In this document: in pieces, positions 37,113-47,605 of the stretch | Layout: every line of letters begins with the position of its first letter | How positions within the stretch are numbered: the stretch's first letter is position 1 | Assembly: GCF_900167165.1 (NCBI RefSeq) | Contig: NZ_FUXM01000001.1 | Location: forward strand, 62,001-126,000 | Direction: 5' to 3' | Source: Carboxydocella sporoproducens DSM 16521 | Lineage (GTDB): Bacteria; Bacillota; GCA-003054495; Carboxydocellales; Carboxydocellaceae | DNA: 64,000 nucleotides | Made by a program: the position numbers and the translations under genes | The notes under the pieces: model-generated | What the model was told of the DNA's origin: nothing | The model's database searches: none | Seen by the model: the letters and a program-made list of their open reading frames with translations, nothing else

Positions 37113-39641
37113 TTACACCTCCAGCTGACTCATATCATACCAGTTATCTCCGGCCTTAACTTCCACTTCCAGGGGCACTGTCAGCTGTACTGCTGTGTCC
37201 ATTGCTTCCCTGAGAACCCGGGCTACTTCCCGGACTTCTTCCGCCGGTACATCAAAAATCAGTTCATCGTGGACCTGCAGCAGCATTCTGGCCTTGAGCC
37301 CGGTTCTTTTCAGGGCCGCATCGGCTTTCAGCATCGCCACTTTCATAATATCCGCCGCTGTCCCCTGAATCGGGGTATTCACTGCTGTCCTCTCGCCAAA
37401 AGCCCGGACATTCCGGTTACTGCTGAACAGATCTGGCAAATAGCGGCGGCGTCCCAGCAGAGTAGTGACATAGCCTTGCTCTTTGGCCCGGGCTATGGTC
37501 TGGTTAATATAGTCCTTAACCCCGGGATACTGGCGAAAATAGCTTTCGATATAGGCCCTGGCTTCCGTCCGGCTGATTTTCAGATCCCGGGCCAAACCGA
37601 AGTCACTGAGCCCGTAGACAATCCCAAAATTGACCGCTTTGGCCGCCCGCCGCATTTCCCTGGTTACCGCTTCCCGCGGTACGCCAAAGACCTGGCTGGC
37701 GGTTTTGGTATGAATGTCTTCCCCATGCCGGAATGCTGCCACCAGCTCCGGATCCCCACTGAAATGAGCCAGAATGCGCAGCTCGATCTGGGAATAGTCG
37801 GCAGAAAGCAATTTATGTCCCGGTTCCAGGGGCCGAAAGGCCTTGCGGATGCGGCGGCCCAGTTCCAGCCGCACCGGAATATTCTGCAAATTGGGTTCGG
37901 TGCTGCTTAACCGTCCGGTCGCAGTAACGGCTTGATTAAAAGTAGTATGGATCAACCCATCAGCCCCCAGTAACTGTTGTAAGCCGGCTATATAGGTAGA
38001 CTGCAGTTTGGCCAGCTGCCGGTACTCCAGGATTTTTTCCACGATAGGATGATGCAGAGCCAGTTCTTCCAGCACTTCGGCACTGGTGGAAAAACCGGTC
38101 TTGGTTTTCTTTAGCACCGGTAAACCCAGTTTATTAAAGAGAATTTCCCCCAGCTGTTTGGGAGAATTAAGGTTAAACTCCTCCCCCGCCAGCTGGTAAA
38201 TTTCCCCGGTCAAGCGCTGGATCGCTGCCTGCAGCTCCTGGCCCATCTGTTCCAGCTCCCCGGCATCAACCCTTATTCCAGTCCGTTCCATGCGGAACAG
38301 CAGCTCAGCCAGGGGCTGTTCCACCTCAGTCAATAAATGGGTTAAATCCCTGGCTTCTAACTGTTCCCGGGCCTGTTCCCAGGCTTTTAGCAGTGAACCG
38401 GCCGGTGGTTCCTGTTTCTTGCCCGGATCCAGTAAATATCGGGCCAGCAGTAAATCTCCTGCTGGATTCAACCAGACCGCCTGCCCCAGAGCATTGCTTA
38501 GACCCCAGTTCAGGGTTTTTACATCATAAGTAATTACGGGCAAACCCAGCCCGACCAGCGTTTGAACCCGCTCCCGGGTCAGAGGAAAAGCCAGCTCTCC
38601 CTGTTCCGCTGCCAGCCAGAACTCTTCGATTTTAAATCTGGCATCGCCACTGCCATAAGGGTTATATCCCACAACCAGGTATCCTGCCTCCCGGGCTCCG
38701 GCCAGCAAACGCTGCCAGTCTGCTTCACTGCCAGGAACTACCGCTGGTTCCTCTGCCCTCACCTCAATTTCAGCACTGGTTGTATCTCCGAACCGTTTGA
38801 GCAGGGTTTTAAACTCCAGTTTGGTCAGCATTTCCTGCAAACGGGGATAATCAGGCTGCCGGCGCCTGAGTTCCTCCCAGCTGAAAGCCAGAGGTACATC
38901 CCGGCGTATCCGGGCCAGGTCGCGGCTCATAAAAGCCAATTCCCGACCCTGGAGCAGCTTTTCCTTCAGTTTCCCGGCAATCTCCCCTATGTTCTGATAA
39001 AGGTTCTCCAGGCTGCCATATTGCTGTAACAGTTTGAGGGCGGTTTTTTCCCCTACCCCCGGTACACCGGGAATATTGTCAGAACTGTCCCCCATCAGCC
39101 CCTTCAAATCCAGCATCTGAGCCGGTTGCAGTCCCGTCTTTTCCGTTAAATTCTCAAAATTATACCGCTCCAGATCACTGATGCCTTTCCGGCACAGCAA
39201 AACTTCCGTCTGTTCATCGATCAGCTGTAAACTATCCTTATCCCCGGTGACAATTAGACTCCTGATTCCCCCTTCTGTCCTGGCCCTTTCCACCAGGGTG
39301 CCGATGATATCATCTCCTTCATAGCCCTCCAGCTCACAGCGGGCTATGCGCAGAGCCTCCAGCACTTCCTTGACCAGGGGAAACTGGGGCCGCAGGTCAT
39401 CAGGAGTTTTGGGCCGGTGTCCCTTGTACTCCGGATACAGCTCCAGCCGGTACTGAGGACGCCCGGCATCAAAAGCTACTGCCACCAGGTCAGGTTTTTC
39501 CTCTTCCAGCAATTTTAAAAGCATGTTAAGAAAACCAAAGACGGCATTGGTGGGTACCCCCGAACCGGTAGTCAGGGGAGGCAAGGCCCAGTAAGCTCTA
39601 TGTACCAGACTATTGCCGTCAATTAACAGCAGTTTTTTCAT
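37113..39641 (-). CDS. polA: DNA polymerase I (proofreading-deficient type)
   Basis: 842 aa. 5'-3' exonuclease domain (LLLIDGNSLVHRAYWALP, GYEGDDIIGTL, LKGLMGDSSDNIPGVPGVG), a middle domain, and the polymerase with motif A LLSADYSQIELRILAHF, motif B RRAAKAVNFGIVYGLSDFG and motif C LLQVHDELIFDV. The middle region lacks the DxE of active 3'-5' exonucleases (VVGYNPYG at that place), as in Taq and Bst enzymes. ATG 39641 after GAGGTGAC is preferred to GTG 39650. Confidence 0.96.
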   Translation of the reverse strand: MKKLLLIDGNSLVHRAYWALPPLTTGSGVPTNAVFGFLNMLLKLLEEEKPDLVAVAFDAGRPQYRLELYPEYKGHRPKTPDDLRPQFPLVKEVLEALRIARCELEGYEGDDIIGTLVERARTEGGIRSLIVTGDKDSLQLIDEQTEVLLCRKGISDLERYNFENLTEKTGLQPAQMLDLKGLMGDSSDNIPGVPGVGEKTALKLLQQYGSLENLYQNIGEIAGKLKEKLLQGRELAFMSRDLARIRRDVPLAFSWEELRRRQPDYPRLQEMLTKLEFKTLLKRFGDTTSAEIEVRAEEPAVVPGSEADWQRLLAGAREAGYLVVGYNPYGSGDARFKIEEFWLAAEQGELAFPLTRERVQTLVGLGLPVITYDVKTLNWGLSNALGQAVWLNPAGDLLLARYLLDPGKKQEPPAGSLLKAWEQAREQLEARDLTHLLTEVEQPLAELLFRMERTGIRVDAGELEQMGQELQAAIQRLTGEIYQLAGEEFNLNSPKQLGEILFNKLGLPVLKKTKTGFSTSAEVLEELALHHPIVEKILEYRQLAKLQSTYIAGLQQLLGADGLIHTTFNQAVTATGRLSSTEPNLQNIPVRLELGRRIRKAFRPLEPGHKLLSADYSQIELRILAHFSGDPELVAAFRHGEDIHTKTASQVFGVPREAVTREMRRAAKAVNFGIVYGLSDFGLARDLKISRTEARAYIESYFRQYPGVKDYINQTIARAKEQGYVTTLLGRRRYLPDLFSSNRNVRAFGERTAVNTPIQGTAADIMKVAMLKADAALKRTGLKARMLLQVHDELIFDVPAEEVREVARVLREAMDTAVQLTVPLEVEVKAGDNWYDMSQLEV

Positions 39642-39666
39642 TTCTGTCACCTCAAAAGTATTTTAA

Positions 39667-39712
39667 CAAAAAAACAGGCCCGGGGCTACTTCCCCGGGTA
39701 GGAAATGCCTGC
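39667..39712 (-). terminator. terminator after the anti-sigma gene
   Basis: Minus-strand nested hairpin: outer AGCAGGC/GCCTGTT arms and an inner CCCGGGG/CCCCGGG stem, then TTTTTTTG. It lies just past the anti-sigma stop and insulates polA. Confidence 0.9.
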
Positions 39713-40857
39713 TAATTTTTCAGTTTGCGCTTGAGCCAGAAGATGGCCAGCCCCAGAATTCCACCGGCCAGGAGCAAGCGCCAGAAGTTATAGACCAGGC
39801 TCAGAAGCACTTGCCAGGCATCCTGAACCAGCTGATTGGTCCCCTCCCAGAAGGCCAGTTGCAGCTGGGCCCAGAATCCTTCCCCATCTACACCGATTCC
39901 GGCCGCCTGGTCTTTTTGCAGATTAACAGTAATAGTGGCAAATTCCACCTGGTTGTTCATTACTTTTAGCTGGGCCGTCAGACTGTCAATCTCACCCCGC
40001 ACCCGGCCCACCTGCTCCTCCAGGCGCAGGATATCCTCCACTTTGGTGGCTTTCTGATACAGTTCCAGCAGCCTTTTTTCCTGGACCTTAAGATTGTTCA
40101 GCCTTGCTTCCAGGTCCGTGTACTGCAGGGTAACATCCTGGCTGCTGCGCTGGCTGGTAAGGATGCGGCCTTCCTTACCCAGACCGGCCAGGAAGCTGTC
40201 CAGTTTGGCAACTGGCAAACGCACCGTAACACTGGCCGACTGCACCTGGTCCTCCCTCTCCTGGTTACCCTGGAGAAAAGCATTTTCCACATAGCCTCCA
40301 AATTGTCCCGCTCTGGCTTGCAGGCGCTCGAAACTGGCCTGCACATCTTTTACGGCGATTTCCAGAGTAGCGGTCACAATCAATTTGCGCTCAACTGTAC
40401 TCGAGGAGGCAGGAGGACTGCCCGATTCTTTCATTGGGGCCCCTGCCATACTCTTAGCCGTCAAAGTTGGGTCTGCATATGAATGATAAACGTTCTCTTG
40501 ATTTAGTAAGGCCCGAACACCAGGCCAGAGGCTAAAGCTGACCACAGTCACCAGCAGCAAAGCTGCCACCAGACTGGCTACACCAGTAACGATTTTGCCC
40601 TTGCTCAACCGCAGCCACCAGTGCCCGGCACCTAAAGGCTGGCGGGCCAGCCTTGTTTTGAGTCTCTGCTGGAAATCAGGACCCGGTGTTTGCTCCGGTT
40701 CAGTCGCCAGCAGTTTCTGCAAGCGCTGCAGCTCCTCTTTTTCCTGCTGACAGGCGGTACAGGTAGCCAGATGCTCCTCCACTGCCATTCTTTCCTTTTC
40801 TGTCAGCATCCCATCCAGGAAAGGAGACAGCAGTTTTTTCACGCGTTCACAGGTCAT
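39712..40857 (-). CDS. anti-sigma factor with zinc-finger and DUF4349 extracytoplasmic domain
   Basis: 381 aa. The N-terminal ZAS domain (C3, H29, C33, C36; HLATCTAC) would bind the neighbouring ECF sigma. One TM at about 92-113. An outer DUF4349 domain (LIVTATLEIAVKDVQASFE) contains a coiled coil of about 60 residues (LTDLEARLNNL-like, LRLEEQVGRVRGEIDSLTAQ), and a second TM lies at the C-terminus (about 355-375). The combination suggests envelope sensing across the membrane. The start overlaps the sigma stop by 4 nt. Confidence 0.9.
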   Translation of the reverse strand: MTCERVKKLLSPFLDGMLTEKERMAVEEHLATCTACQQEKEELQRLQKLLATEPEQTPGPDFQQRLKTRLARQPLGAGHWWLRLSKGKIVTGVASLVAALLLVTVVSFSLWPGVRALLNQENVYHSYADPTLTAKSMAGAPMKESGSPPASSSTVERKLIVTATLEIAVKDVQASFERLQARAGQFGGYVENAFLQGNQEREDQVQSASVTVRLPVAKLDSFLAGLGKEGRILTSQRSSQDVTLQYTDLEARLNNLKVQEKRLLELYQKATKVEDILRLEEQVGRVRGEIDSLTAQLKVMNNQVEFATITVNLQKDQAAGIGVDGEGFWAQLQLAFWEGTNQLVQDAWQVLLSLVYNFWRLLLAGGILGLAIFWLKRKLKN

Positions 40858-41384
40858 AGTTCCCTCCCCCTTTCCCTGGCAGACAGCCAGAGCTGGCGCA
40901 AATTCTGCCGGGCCCGGGCCAGACGGGATTTGACTGTCCCCGGATTAATCCTCAGGATAGCGGCAATTTCCTCATAACTGAAACCCTGTACATCCCGGTA
41001 AATCAAAATCAGGCGCTGTTCTGGCGGCAGCTGATTTAACAGCTGCTGGACCTCCAGCTCCCCCTCGATGTCCTCCCTGACCGTCACAGCAATCTCTTCC
41101 TCCCAGGCTGTTTCCTGCTGGCGGGAACGCCGGCGAAGGGCATCTTTGCAGGTATTGGCAGCCACGCGATAGAGCCAGGTAGTAAAAGCCGCTTCCCCCT
41201 TGAAACCCGGTAATTGTAAAAAGACTTTCAGCCAGATCTCCTGGGCCAGATCTTCCGCATCCTCTCTGTTCCCCATCAAACGCCAGGCGACGCGCCAGAC
41301 ATAGGGCTGGTAATGTTCCGCCAGGCGGGCAAATGCCTCTTTATCCCCTTTTTGACTGCGGGCCAGCAGTTCTGCCAGTTCCAT
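40854..41384 (-). CDS. ECF-family RNA polymerase sigma factor
   Basis: 176 aa. Region 2 (AEHYQPYVWRVAWRLMGNRE, DAEDLAQEIWLKVF, TTWLYRVAANTCKDALRRR) and region 4 (LPPEQRLILIYRDVQGFSYE, INPGTVKSRLARARQNL) are complete. It is coupled to the anti-sigma gene. SigW/RpoE-like overall; targets cannot be predicted. Confidence 0.95.
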   Translation of the reverse strand: MELAELLARSQKGDKEAFARLAEHYQPYVWRVAWRLMGNREDAEDLAQEIWLKVFLQLPGFKGEAAFTTWLYRVAANTCKDALRRRSRQQETAWEEEIAVTVREDIEGELEVQQLLNQLPPEQRLILIYRDVQGFSYEEIAAILRINPGTVKSRLARARQNLRQLWLSARERGREL

Positions 41385-41420
41385 CCCTTCGCCTCCTTTC
41401 CGCTTTCAATCAGTTAGACG

Positions 41421-41451
41421 AAAAAAATGAGCCAGAAGTTCCCCCGGCTCA
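41421..41451 (-). terminator. terminator of the MFS gene (bidirectional)
   Basis: TGAGCC/GGCTCA arms around a 12-nt loop, with A-run and T-run on opposite flanks. It starts 9 nt after the MFS stop and ends in TTTTTTT on the minus strand. Confidence 0.82.
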
Positions 41452-41459
41452 CAATTTTT

Positions 41460-42716
41460 TTAACGAAAAACATACCACAAACCAGCTGTTGCCAGCAATG
41501 CCAGTCCGGACCCAAAATAAAAGGGAGCAGCCGGACCAGCCCATTGCCATAACCAGCCCGCCAGCAGACTGGCAGGCAGCAGACTGATACCCAGACTGAA
41601 ATTATAGAGGCCATAGGCTGTCCCCCGCTTTTCCGCCGGAACCAGGTCCGCCACCAGGGCCTTGGCCACCCCTTCAGTGGCGCCATAATAGACTCCATAA
41701 AGGGCATAGAAAAACCAGACCTGCCAGCTGCTATCAGCTATGGCGAAACCAAGATAGACAACAGCATACACCAGCCAGCCCCCAACAATCAGATAAATCC
41801 GTGGAATGCGGTCAGAGAGTTTACCGGCGGGCCACGCTACTGCTGTCGTGAGTAAATTAAAGAGAGCCAGCAGAAAGAATATCTGCACCACCGATAAACC
41901 GACGTTCTGGGCTCTTAACAGCAAGAAAGCGTCACTGGAATTACCCAGGGTAAACAGAATATTAATCAGCAAAAATACCTTAAAGCGCCAGTCAAACCCG
42001 GATAAAGACCAGTCCAATCCCTGCTTCAGTGCTGATTTTTCCGCTTTCGGCTCCACTTCCTTAACAAAAAAAATCAGCAGTATAGTACCTATAAATACCG
42101 GAATGATCGCCGCCAGCACCAGATAGCGATAGCCTGTTAACGTTAGTTGTACTTGCCCCTGCTGGGACCAGTAAACCAGCAAGGCAGCCAGGGTAGCTCC
42201 TAGCACCGCTCCGAAGGGGTCAATGGCCCGGTGAAAACCGAAAGCCTGCCCCCGCTCTTCCGGAGCCACCGAATCAGCGATGAGCGCATCCCGGGGGGCG
42301 GTGCGAATCCCTTTGCCCACCCTGTCCAGAAAGCGAATGCCCAGCACCCAGAGCCAGCTACTGGCAAAATAGAGAAAAGGCCGGGAAAGGGCCGGAATCA
42401 GATAACCGGCTACCACCCATGGTTTACGGCGCCGAATCCGGTCAGATAAATAGCCGGCCAGAAATTTCAGCAGGGTAGCTGTAGTATCGGCTATCCCTTC
42501 AATCAAGCCAATAACCGAAGTCTTTACCCCCAGGATATTGCTGAGAAACAAGGGCAGGGTACGAATCACAATCTCACTGGAGAGGTCATTGAAAAAACTG
42601 ACCCAGCCCAGTATGAAAACATTCCGCGGCAGTCCCCAGATTTTCTTCAATTGCCTTCTTCCTCCTCGTATGTAATTTTTGATCGCTTCCTCGGTGTTTT
42701 CGCTAACGCTAGCCAC
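41460..42716 (-). CDS. MFS transporter (12 TM), YceL/tetracycline-resistance-like group
   Basis: About 418-aa major facilitator. Motif A-type loops LAGYLSDRIRRRKPWVVAGY and PAGKLSDRIPRIYLIVGGW, plus RFLDRVGKGIRTAPRDALIA and SVAPEERGQAFGFHRAIDP, typical of a bacterial MFS subgroup of unknown substrate. The frame runs on to 42983 through the promoter region. GTG 42716, with GGGGTG upstream, is chosen because it starts just before the first helix. Confidence 0.88.
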   Translation of the reverse strand: MASVSENTEEAIKNYIRGGRRQLKKIWGLPRNVFILGWVSFFNDLSSEIVIRTLPLFLSNILGVKTSVIGLIEGIADTTATLLKFLAGYLSDRIRRRKPWVVAGYLIPALSRPFLYFASSWLWVLGIRFLDRVGKGIRTAPRDALIADSVAPEERGQAFGFHRAIDPFGAVLGATLAALLVYWSQQGQVQLTLTGYRYLVLAAIIPVFIGTILLIFFVKEVEPKAEKSALKQGLDWSLSGFDWRFKVFLLINILFTLGNSSDAFLLLRAQNVGLSVVQIFFLLALFNLLTTAVAWPAGKLSDRIPRIYLIVGGWLVYAVVYLGFAIADSSWQVWFFYALYGVYYGATEGVAKALVADLVPAEKRGTAYGLYNFSLGISLLPASLLAGWLWQWAGPAAPFYFGSGLALLATAGLWYVFR

Positions 42717-42777
42717 AAAAACTTCACCCCTTGTACATATTATTACATTTGTTGTATACTTGGGACAAGGGGTACAA

Positions 42778-42825
42778 TGTTTGTCGGCCTTACTCATGAC
42801 TGAAGTCACGAGTGTGCGGCCAACA
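42778..42825. repeat. imperfect palindromic hairpin in divergent promoter region
   Basis: TGTTTGTCGGCC...GGCCAACA outer arms enclose ACTCATGACT-GA-AGTCACGAGT. The inner palindrome ACTCATGACTGAAGTCACGAGT resembles hairpins found at ends of IS200/IS605-type elements and their non-autonomous relatives. No transposase is nearby. The interval 42717-42849 also holds TACAAT (42773-42778) toward the plus-strand gene and TTGTCC-17-TAATAA toward the MFS gene. Confidence 0.6.
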
Positions 42826-42849
42826 TGCATCAAATAGAGGAGTGATACT

Positions 42850-43824
42850 ATGAAGCTAATAACCAGGTGGTTGAGTTTGTTCCTCTTGTTGCTATTAGCC
42901 TTTCCAGGACCAGCTCTGGCTAAAACCACCAGAAAAATAACAGACCGCAAGCCGCCTGTCCTCAGCTGGCTGCAAAAGCCCAATCCACCTCTGGTCAGCG
43001 GAGGTAACTGGCCCCTGCGTTTTCGCTTTAATGAAAAATCCCGGGTCTGGCTGGCTGTCTATAACAGTAAAGGCAAGGCATTAGTTCGTCCCATCCAGGG
43101 TCGCTGGTACCAGGTAAGCCCTATCGGGGTAAATATCAGCCTTAAAAACTGGCCAGCAGGCAACTACACCCTCTGGCTCACCGCCCAGGACCGGTTCGGC
43201 AACCGCAGTCGCTGGAAAATGACAGTAAAGATAGGTGACCGTCCGGCAAACAGTAGCCCTCCTGCCGTTAGCCCCGGCAATCCCGGGCGGCAAACCCCTG
43301 GCAGCAGCAGTACAGGGAGAGGCAGCTCCAGCAGTGGAGCTGGTGGCAACAGTAACGGCGGTAGCATCAGCACGGGAAGCTCTACTCCACCGGGGACAAA
43401 CAATCCGGTTCCACCTTCTCCGTCGGCATCACCACCGGTAATAACTCCACCACCGGGGTCCTCGCAGTCGGAACCGGTAAACAATCTGCCAGCAGACGAG
43501 CTGGCCCGGTTATATGCTGTACCAAGGGTGGATGAGGTGAAAAACTCCGCCATTCCCGGCTATGCTATTCGTTTTTACCTGGCTGAACCCAGCTATGTAT
43601 CGATTCGAATCTACAACAGTCAGCAGCAGGTAGTTGCGGTCATTTATGACCGGCCTACTGAACCCCTGCCTGATGGCCTCAACACCGTGGTCTGGGATAA
43701 AAAAGTCACCCTGGAACCCGGCCGCACTGACTGGGCCACCCCTGGTGTCTATACCTGGGAGGTAGTCGTGAAAAAAGGCGATGGCACCCTGGTTAACCGC
43801 TTCAGCGGTGAAATCCAGGTTTAA
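42850..43824 (+). CDS. secreted protein with two beta-sandwich (FlgD-like Ig) modules and a Ser/Gly/Pro linker
   Basis: 324 aa. Sec signal peptide (LFLLLLLAFPGPALA, cleavage after about residue 24). Module 1 (about 35-130) has LRFRFNEKSRVWLAVYNSKG and GNYTLWLTAQDRFGNRS. A low-complexity linker at about 133-212 is rich in S, G, P, T. Module 2 (about 225-324) has AIRFYLAEPSYVSIRIYNSQ and a C-terminal GVYTWEVVVKKGDGTLVNRF, like the FlgD Ig fold. I do not recognise a specific family. It was probably a surface or structural protein; AGAGGAGTG precedes the ATG. Confidence 0.82.
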   Translation: MKLITRWLSLFLLLLLAFPGPALAKTTRKITDRKPPVLSWLQKPNPPLVSGGNWPLRFRFNEKSRVWLAVYNSKGKALVRPIQGRWYQVSPIGVNISLKNWPAGNYTLWLTAQDRFGNRSRWKMTVKIGDRPANSSPPAVSPGNPGRQTPGSSSTGRGSSSSGAGGNSNGGSISTGSSTPPGTNNPVPPSPSASPPVITPPPGSSQSEPVNNLPADELARLYAVPRVDEVKNSAIPGYAIRFYLAEPSYVSIRIYNSQQQVVAVIYDRPTEPLPDGLNTVVWDKKVTLEPGRTDWATPGVYTWEVVVKKGDGTLVNRFSGEIQV

Positions 43825-44723
43825 GATTGAGCAGCCGTTGCGGCTGCTCTTTCTTTTTTCCATTGTCCCAGCATTACCCCGGTTAGAATGGCCAGTAGTC
43901 CAAACCAGTCCTTCAGGTTTAAATTCTCTCCCAGGACAAATGCGGCCAGCAGGACAGTAAAGGCAGGCTCAAAACTGCTGATCAAGGCTGCTCGGCTCGC
44001 CCCCAGTTTTTCAATCCCGTAGAGATAACCCAGGATAGCCATAGCAGTGGAAACTACTCCAATAGCAAGCCCGGCGAGCAACCCTATACTGTCAAAAGCA
44101 GGCCACCAGCGCCAGGGCGGGGCCAGCGCGTTAAACAAAAGGGCACAGGCAAGGCAAATCCAGGCAGTCACAACCACTGGCGGTTTCGCCTCAACATTTT
44201 TCTGCCCCAGTATCCCGAACAGGGCATAAGCCCCTGGAGCCAGCAAAGCCAGACCTATCCCTCGCCACTCTGTAGCGCTGAACCCGCCCGCAAAAGGATT
44301 AAGCACCAGGGCACAACCCAGAAAGGACAAAGCTATTCCGCTCCATTGCCAGAAAGAAGGCCGCTCCAGGCCAAAAAACCAGGCCAGCAACGCAATCAAA
44401 GCGGGGTAGAGATAAAGGATCAAAGCGGTGAGCCCCGCCGGTATATATTGCAAGGATGAGAAATATCCTATGGCCGTAATCCCATAGCCCAGCCAGCCCT
44501 GTAAAGCAAAACGCACGGTTTGGACCGGTCCAAGTCGCCACTGGCCGGGATATTTCCAGACCAGCAGAGGCCAGAGGACCCCGCAGGCCGCCAGAAAGCG
44601 CAAAGCCAGCAAACTGTAGGGATCAGCCCCGTGCTGATAGGCAATTTTAACGAAAATGGCCATGGAGCCGAAGCCCATGGCCGAAATGACAGTTGCCAGC
44701 AGTCCCTGCCATTTTTTGTCCAT
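43821..44723 (-). CDS. EamA (DMT) family transporter
   Basis: 300 aa with 10 predicted helices in two EamA repeats (AMGFGSMAIFVKIAYQHGAD; later ISSFEPAFTVLLAAFVLGEN). It resembles metabolite exporters of the DMT superfamily; substrate unknown. ATG 44723 after GGGGAGGGG. Its final codons overlap the terminator of the convergent gene by sharing the stop region (43821-43824). Confidence 0.88.
   Translation of the reverse strand: MDKKWQGLLATVISAMGFGSMAIFVKIAYQHGADPYSLLALRFLAACGVLWPLLVWKYPGQWRLGPVQTVRFALQGWLGYGITAIGYFSSLQYIPAGLTALILYLYPALIALLAWFFGLERPSFWQWSGIALSFLGCALVLNPFAGGFSATEWRGIGLALLAPGAYALFGILGQKNVEAKPPVVVTAWICLACALLFNALAPPWRWWPAFDSIGLLAGLAIGVVSTAMAILGYLYGIEKLGASRAALISSFEPAFTVLLAAFVLGENLNLKDWFGLLAILTGVMLGQWKKERAAATAAQS
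43829..43858 (+). terminator. terminator of the secreted-protein gene
   Basis: GAGCAGCCG-TTG-CGGCTGCTC hairpin followed by TTTCTTTTTTC. It lies within the last codons of the convergent EamA gene, whose stop overlaps this gene's stop. Confidence 0.9.
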
Positions 44724-44777
44724 TTTCTTCCCCTCCCCAGAGACTATTATAGCACAGAAAGGGGAGCTATACCACCA

Positions 44778-46526
44778 TTAGAGAACATTGGCAGTTCCGC
44801 GATAAATCAGCCCCCGCATGCCATCAACGGTGACCAGGGTGCCATCCTCCAGAATGTGAGTAGCATTATCCACACCTACTACGACACCGATACCCAGATT
44901 GAGGCCGACAATGGCAGCATGAGAGGTCAATCCACCGGTTTCGGTAATCACTGCGGCACATTTTTCCATTACCGGTACAAAATCCTTATCTGTAGCGATG
45001 GTAACCAGAATATCGCCAGGCTTGATTTTGGCCTCCGCTTCCTTCGCTGTGCGGGCCACTTTTACTGTACCTGTTACCGCCCGGGCCCCTATTCCGGTTC
45101 CTTTGGCCAGAATCTCTCCCACAGTGTGTACCTTGATCAAATTGGTTGTTCCCGGCACCCCAACCGGTACACCGGCAGTGATTACCACCAGATCACCGGC
45201 TTTTATCAGACCGGCAGCCAGGGCGGTTTCCACTGATACCTTCAGCATTTCATCTGTGGATTTGGTTTCCTTACAGAGCAGGGGATATACCCCCCAGACC
45301 AGCAAGAGCTTGCGGATCACATCCATTTTGGGAGTAATGGCTACAACCGGGGCCTGAGGACGGTATTTGGAAACCATTTTGGCTGTATGGCCTGATTTGG
45401 TGGCACAGATAATAGCGGAAGCCCCCAGATCATGGGCGGTAGTCACCGTGGCATGGCTGATAGCATCGGTGGTGGTCCGTTCCGGCACTATCCCTCGCCT
45501 TACCGTTAACTCCTCATAGCGCAAAGCCCTTTCCGCCCGTTCGGCAATGCGAGCCATGGTTTTTACCGCTTCCACAGGATATTTGCCCGCTGCTGTTTCC
45601 CCACTGAGCATGATCGCATCAGTGCCATCAAAGATAGCATTGGCCACATCGGTAGCTTCTGCCCGGGTAGGACGGGGATTACGGATCATGGAATCCAGCA
45701 TCTGGGTCGCAGTAATTACCGGCTTACCGGCCCGGTTGCATTTTTCGATGATCATTTTCTGGACCAGCGGTACTTCATCAATGGGAATCTCCACTCCCAG
45801 GTCACCCCGGGCCACCATGATACCATCCGCTACCTTCAGGATTTCATCAATATTGTTAACCCCTTCATGGTTTTCGATTTTGGCGATAATCTGCATATCT
45901 GAGCTATGTTTTTCCAGAATCTCACGAATGGCCAGCACGTCCGCCGCTTTGCGCACAAAAGAGGCCGCAATAAAATCCATGCCCATCTTGATCCCGAATT
46001 CAATATCGGCAATGTCCTTCTCAGTAAGAGCAGGCAAGTTGATAACTGCACCGGGAACATTTACCCCTTTACGGGAGCTGATTTCCCCGCCATTTTCCAC
46101 TACACAGTGAATTTCCGTGCCTTCAATTCGCTCCACTTTCAGGCCGATCAAGCCATCATCGATGAGGATGGAAGTACCTTCCCGCACATCTTCAGGCAAA
46201 CCTTTGTAGGTTACAGGTATGCGGTTGCCCTCTCCTTCCATCTCTTCCGCAGTCAGAATCAGCTTGTCCCCGGGGTTGACAGTGATTTTTTCCTTCAGGA
46301 CCCCCAGGCGAATTTCCGGGCCCTTGGTATCCAGTAAGATGGCCACCGGCCGGTTGGCCTTAGCAGATGCCTGGCGGATAGCCTCCACCCTCCGCCCGTG
46401 TTCCTCATGGGTGCCATGGGAAAAATTCAGCCGGGCCACATTCATTCCAGCTTCAATCAATTGAACCAGAGTCTCCACCTGCTCACTGGCAGGACCAATG
46501 GTGCAAATAATTTTGGTACGCCGCAC
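44778..46526 (-). CDS. pyk: pyruvate kinase with C-terminal PEP-utilizer domain
   Basis: Phosphoenolpyruvate plus ADP to pyruvate plus ATP. 582 aa. Catalytic domain starts [14 protein letters not shown], with [41 protein letters not shown] and [19 protein letters not shown]. The extra 105 residues at the C-terminus end with a mobile-domain fragment ([32 protein letters not shown]), as in many Firmicutes pyruvate kinases. GTG start after AGGAGGG. Last gene of accD-accA-pfkA-pyk. Confidence 0.97.
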   Translation of the reverse strand: MRRTKIICTIGPASEQVETLVQLIEAGMNVARLNFSHGTHEEHGRRVEAIRQASAKANRPVAILLDTKGPEIRLGVLKEKITVNPGDKLILTAEEMEGEGNRIPVTYKGLPEDVREGTSILIDDGLIGLKVERIEGTEIHCVVENGGEISSRKGVNVPGAVINLPALTEKDIADIEFGIKMGMDFIAASFVRKAADVLAIREILEKHSSDMQIIAKIENHEGVNNIDEILKVADGIMVARGDLGVEIPIDEVPLVQKMIIEKCNRAGKPVITATQMLDSMIRNPRPTRAEATDVANAIFDGTDAIMLSGETAAGKYPVEAVKTMARIAERAERALRYEELTVRRGIVPERTTTDAISHATVTTAHDLGASAIICATKSGHTAKMVSKYRPQAPVVAITPKMDVIRKLLLVWGVYPLLCKETKSTDEMLKVSVETALAAGLIKAGDLVVITAGVPVGVPGTTNLIKVHTVGEILAKGTGIGARAVTGTVKVARTAKEAEAKIKPGDILVTIATDKDFVPVMEKCAAVITETGGLTSHAAIVGLNLGIGVVVGVDNATHILEDGTLVTVDGMRGLIYRGTANVL

Positions 46527-46544
46527 CTTAATTCCCTCCTCTTG

Positions 46545-47546
<1,002 letters not shown>

Positions 47547-47575
47547 TTAACTGTCCCAGCCTTGTAATAAAGGAG

Positions 47576-47598
47576 CCGATGGGGCAATGCCTCATCGG
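47576..47598 (-). repeat. hairpin between accA and pfkA
   Basis: CCGATGAGG/CCCCATCGG-type arms with a CATTG loop, 7 nt after the accA stop. Only CTCCTTTATT follows on the minus strand, so termination would be weak; it may moderate read-through into pfkA. Confidence 0.45.
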
Positions 47599-47605
47599 TA
47601 ATAGT

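Noticed and set aside
42716-42983. N-terminal extension of the MFS ORF
   Set aside because: It crosses the promoter region and a palindrome and overlaps the divergent gene; GTG 42716 fits the first helix.
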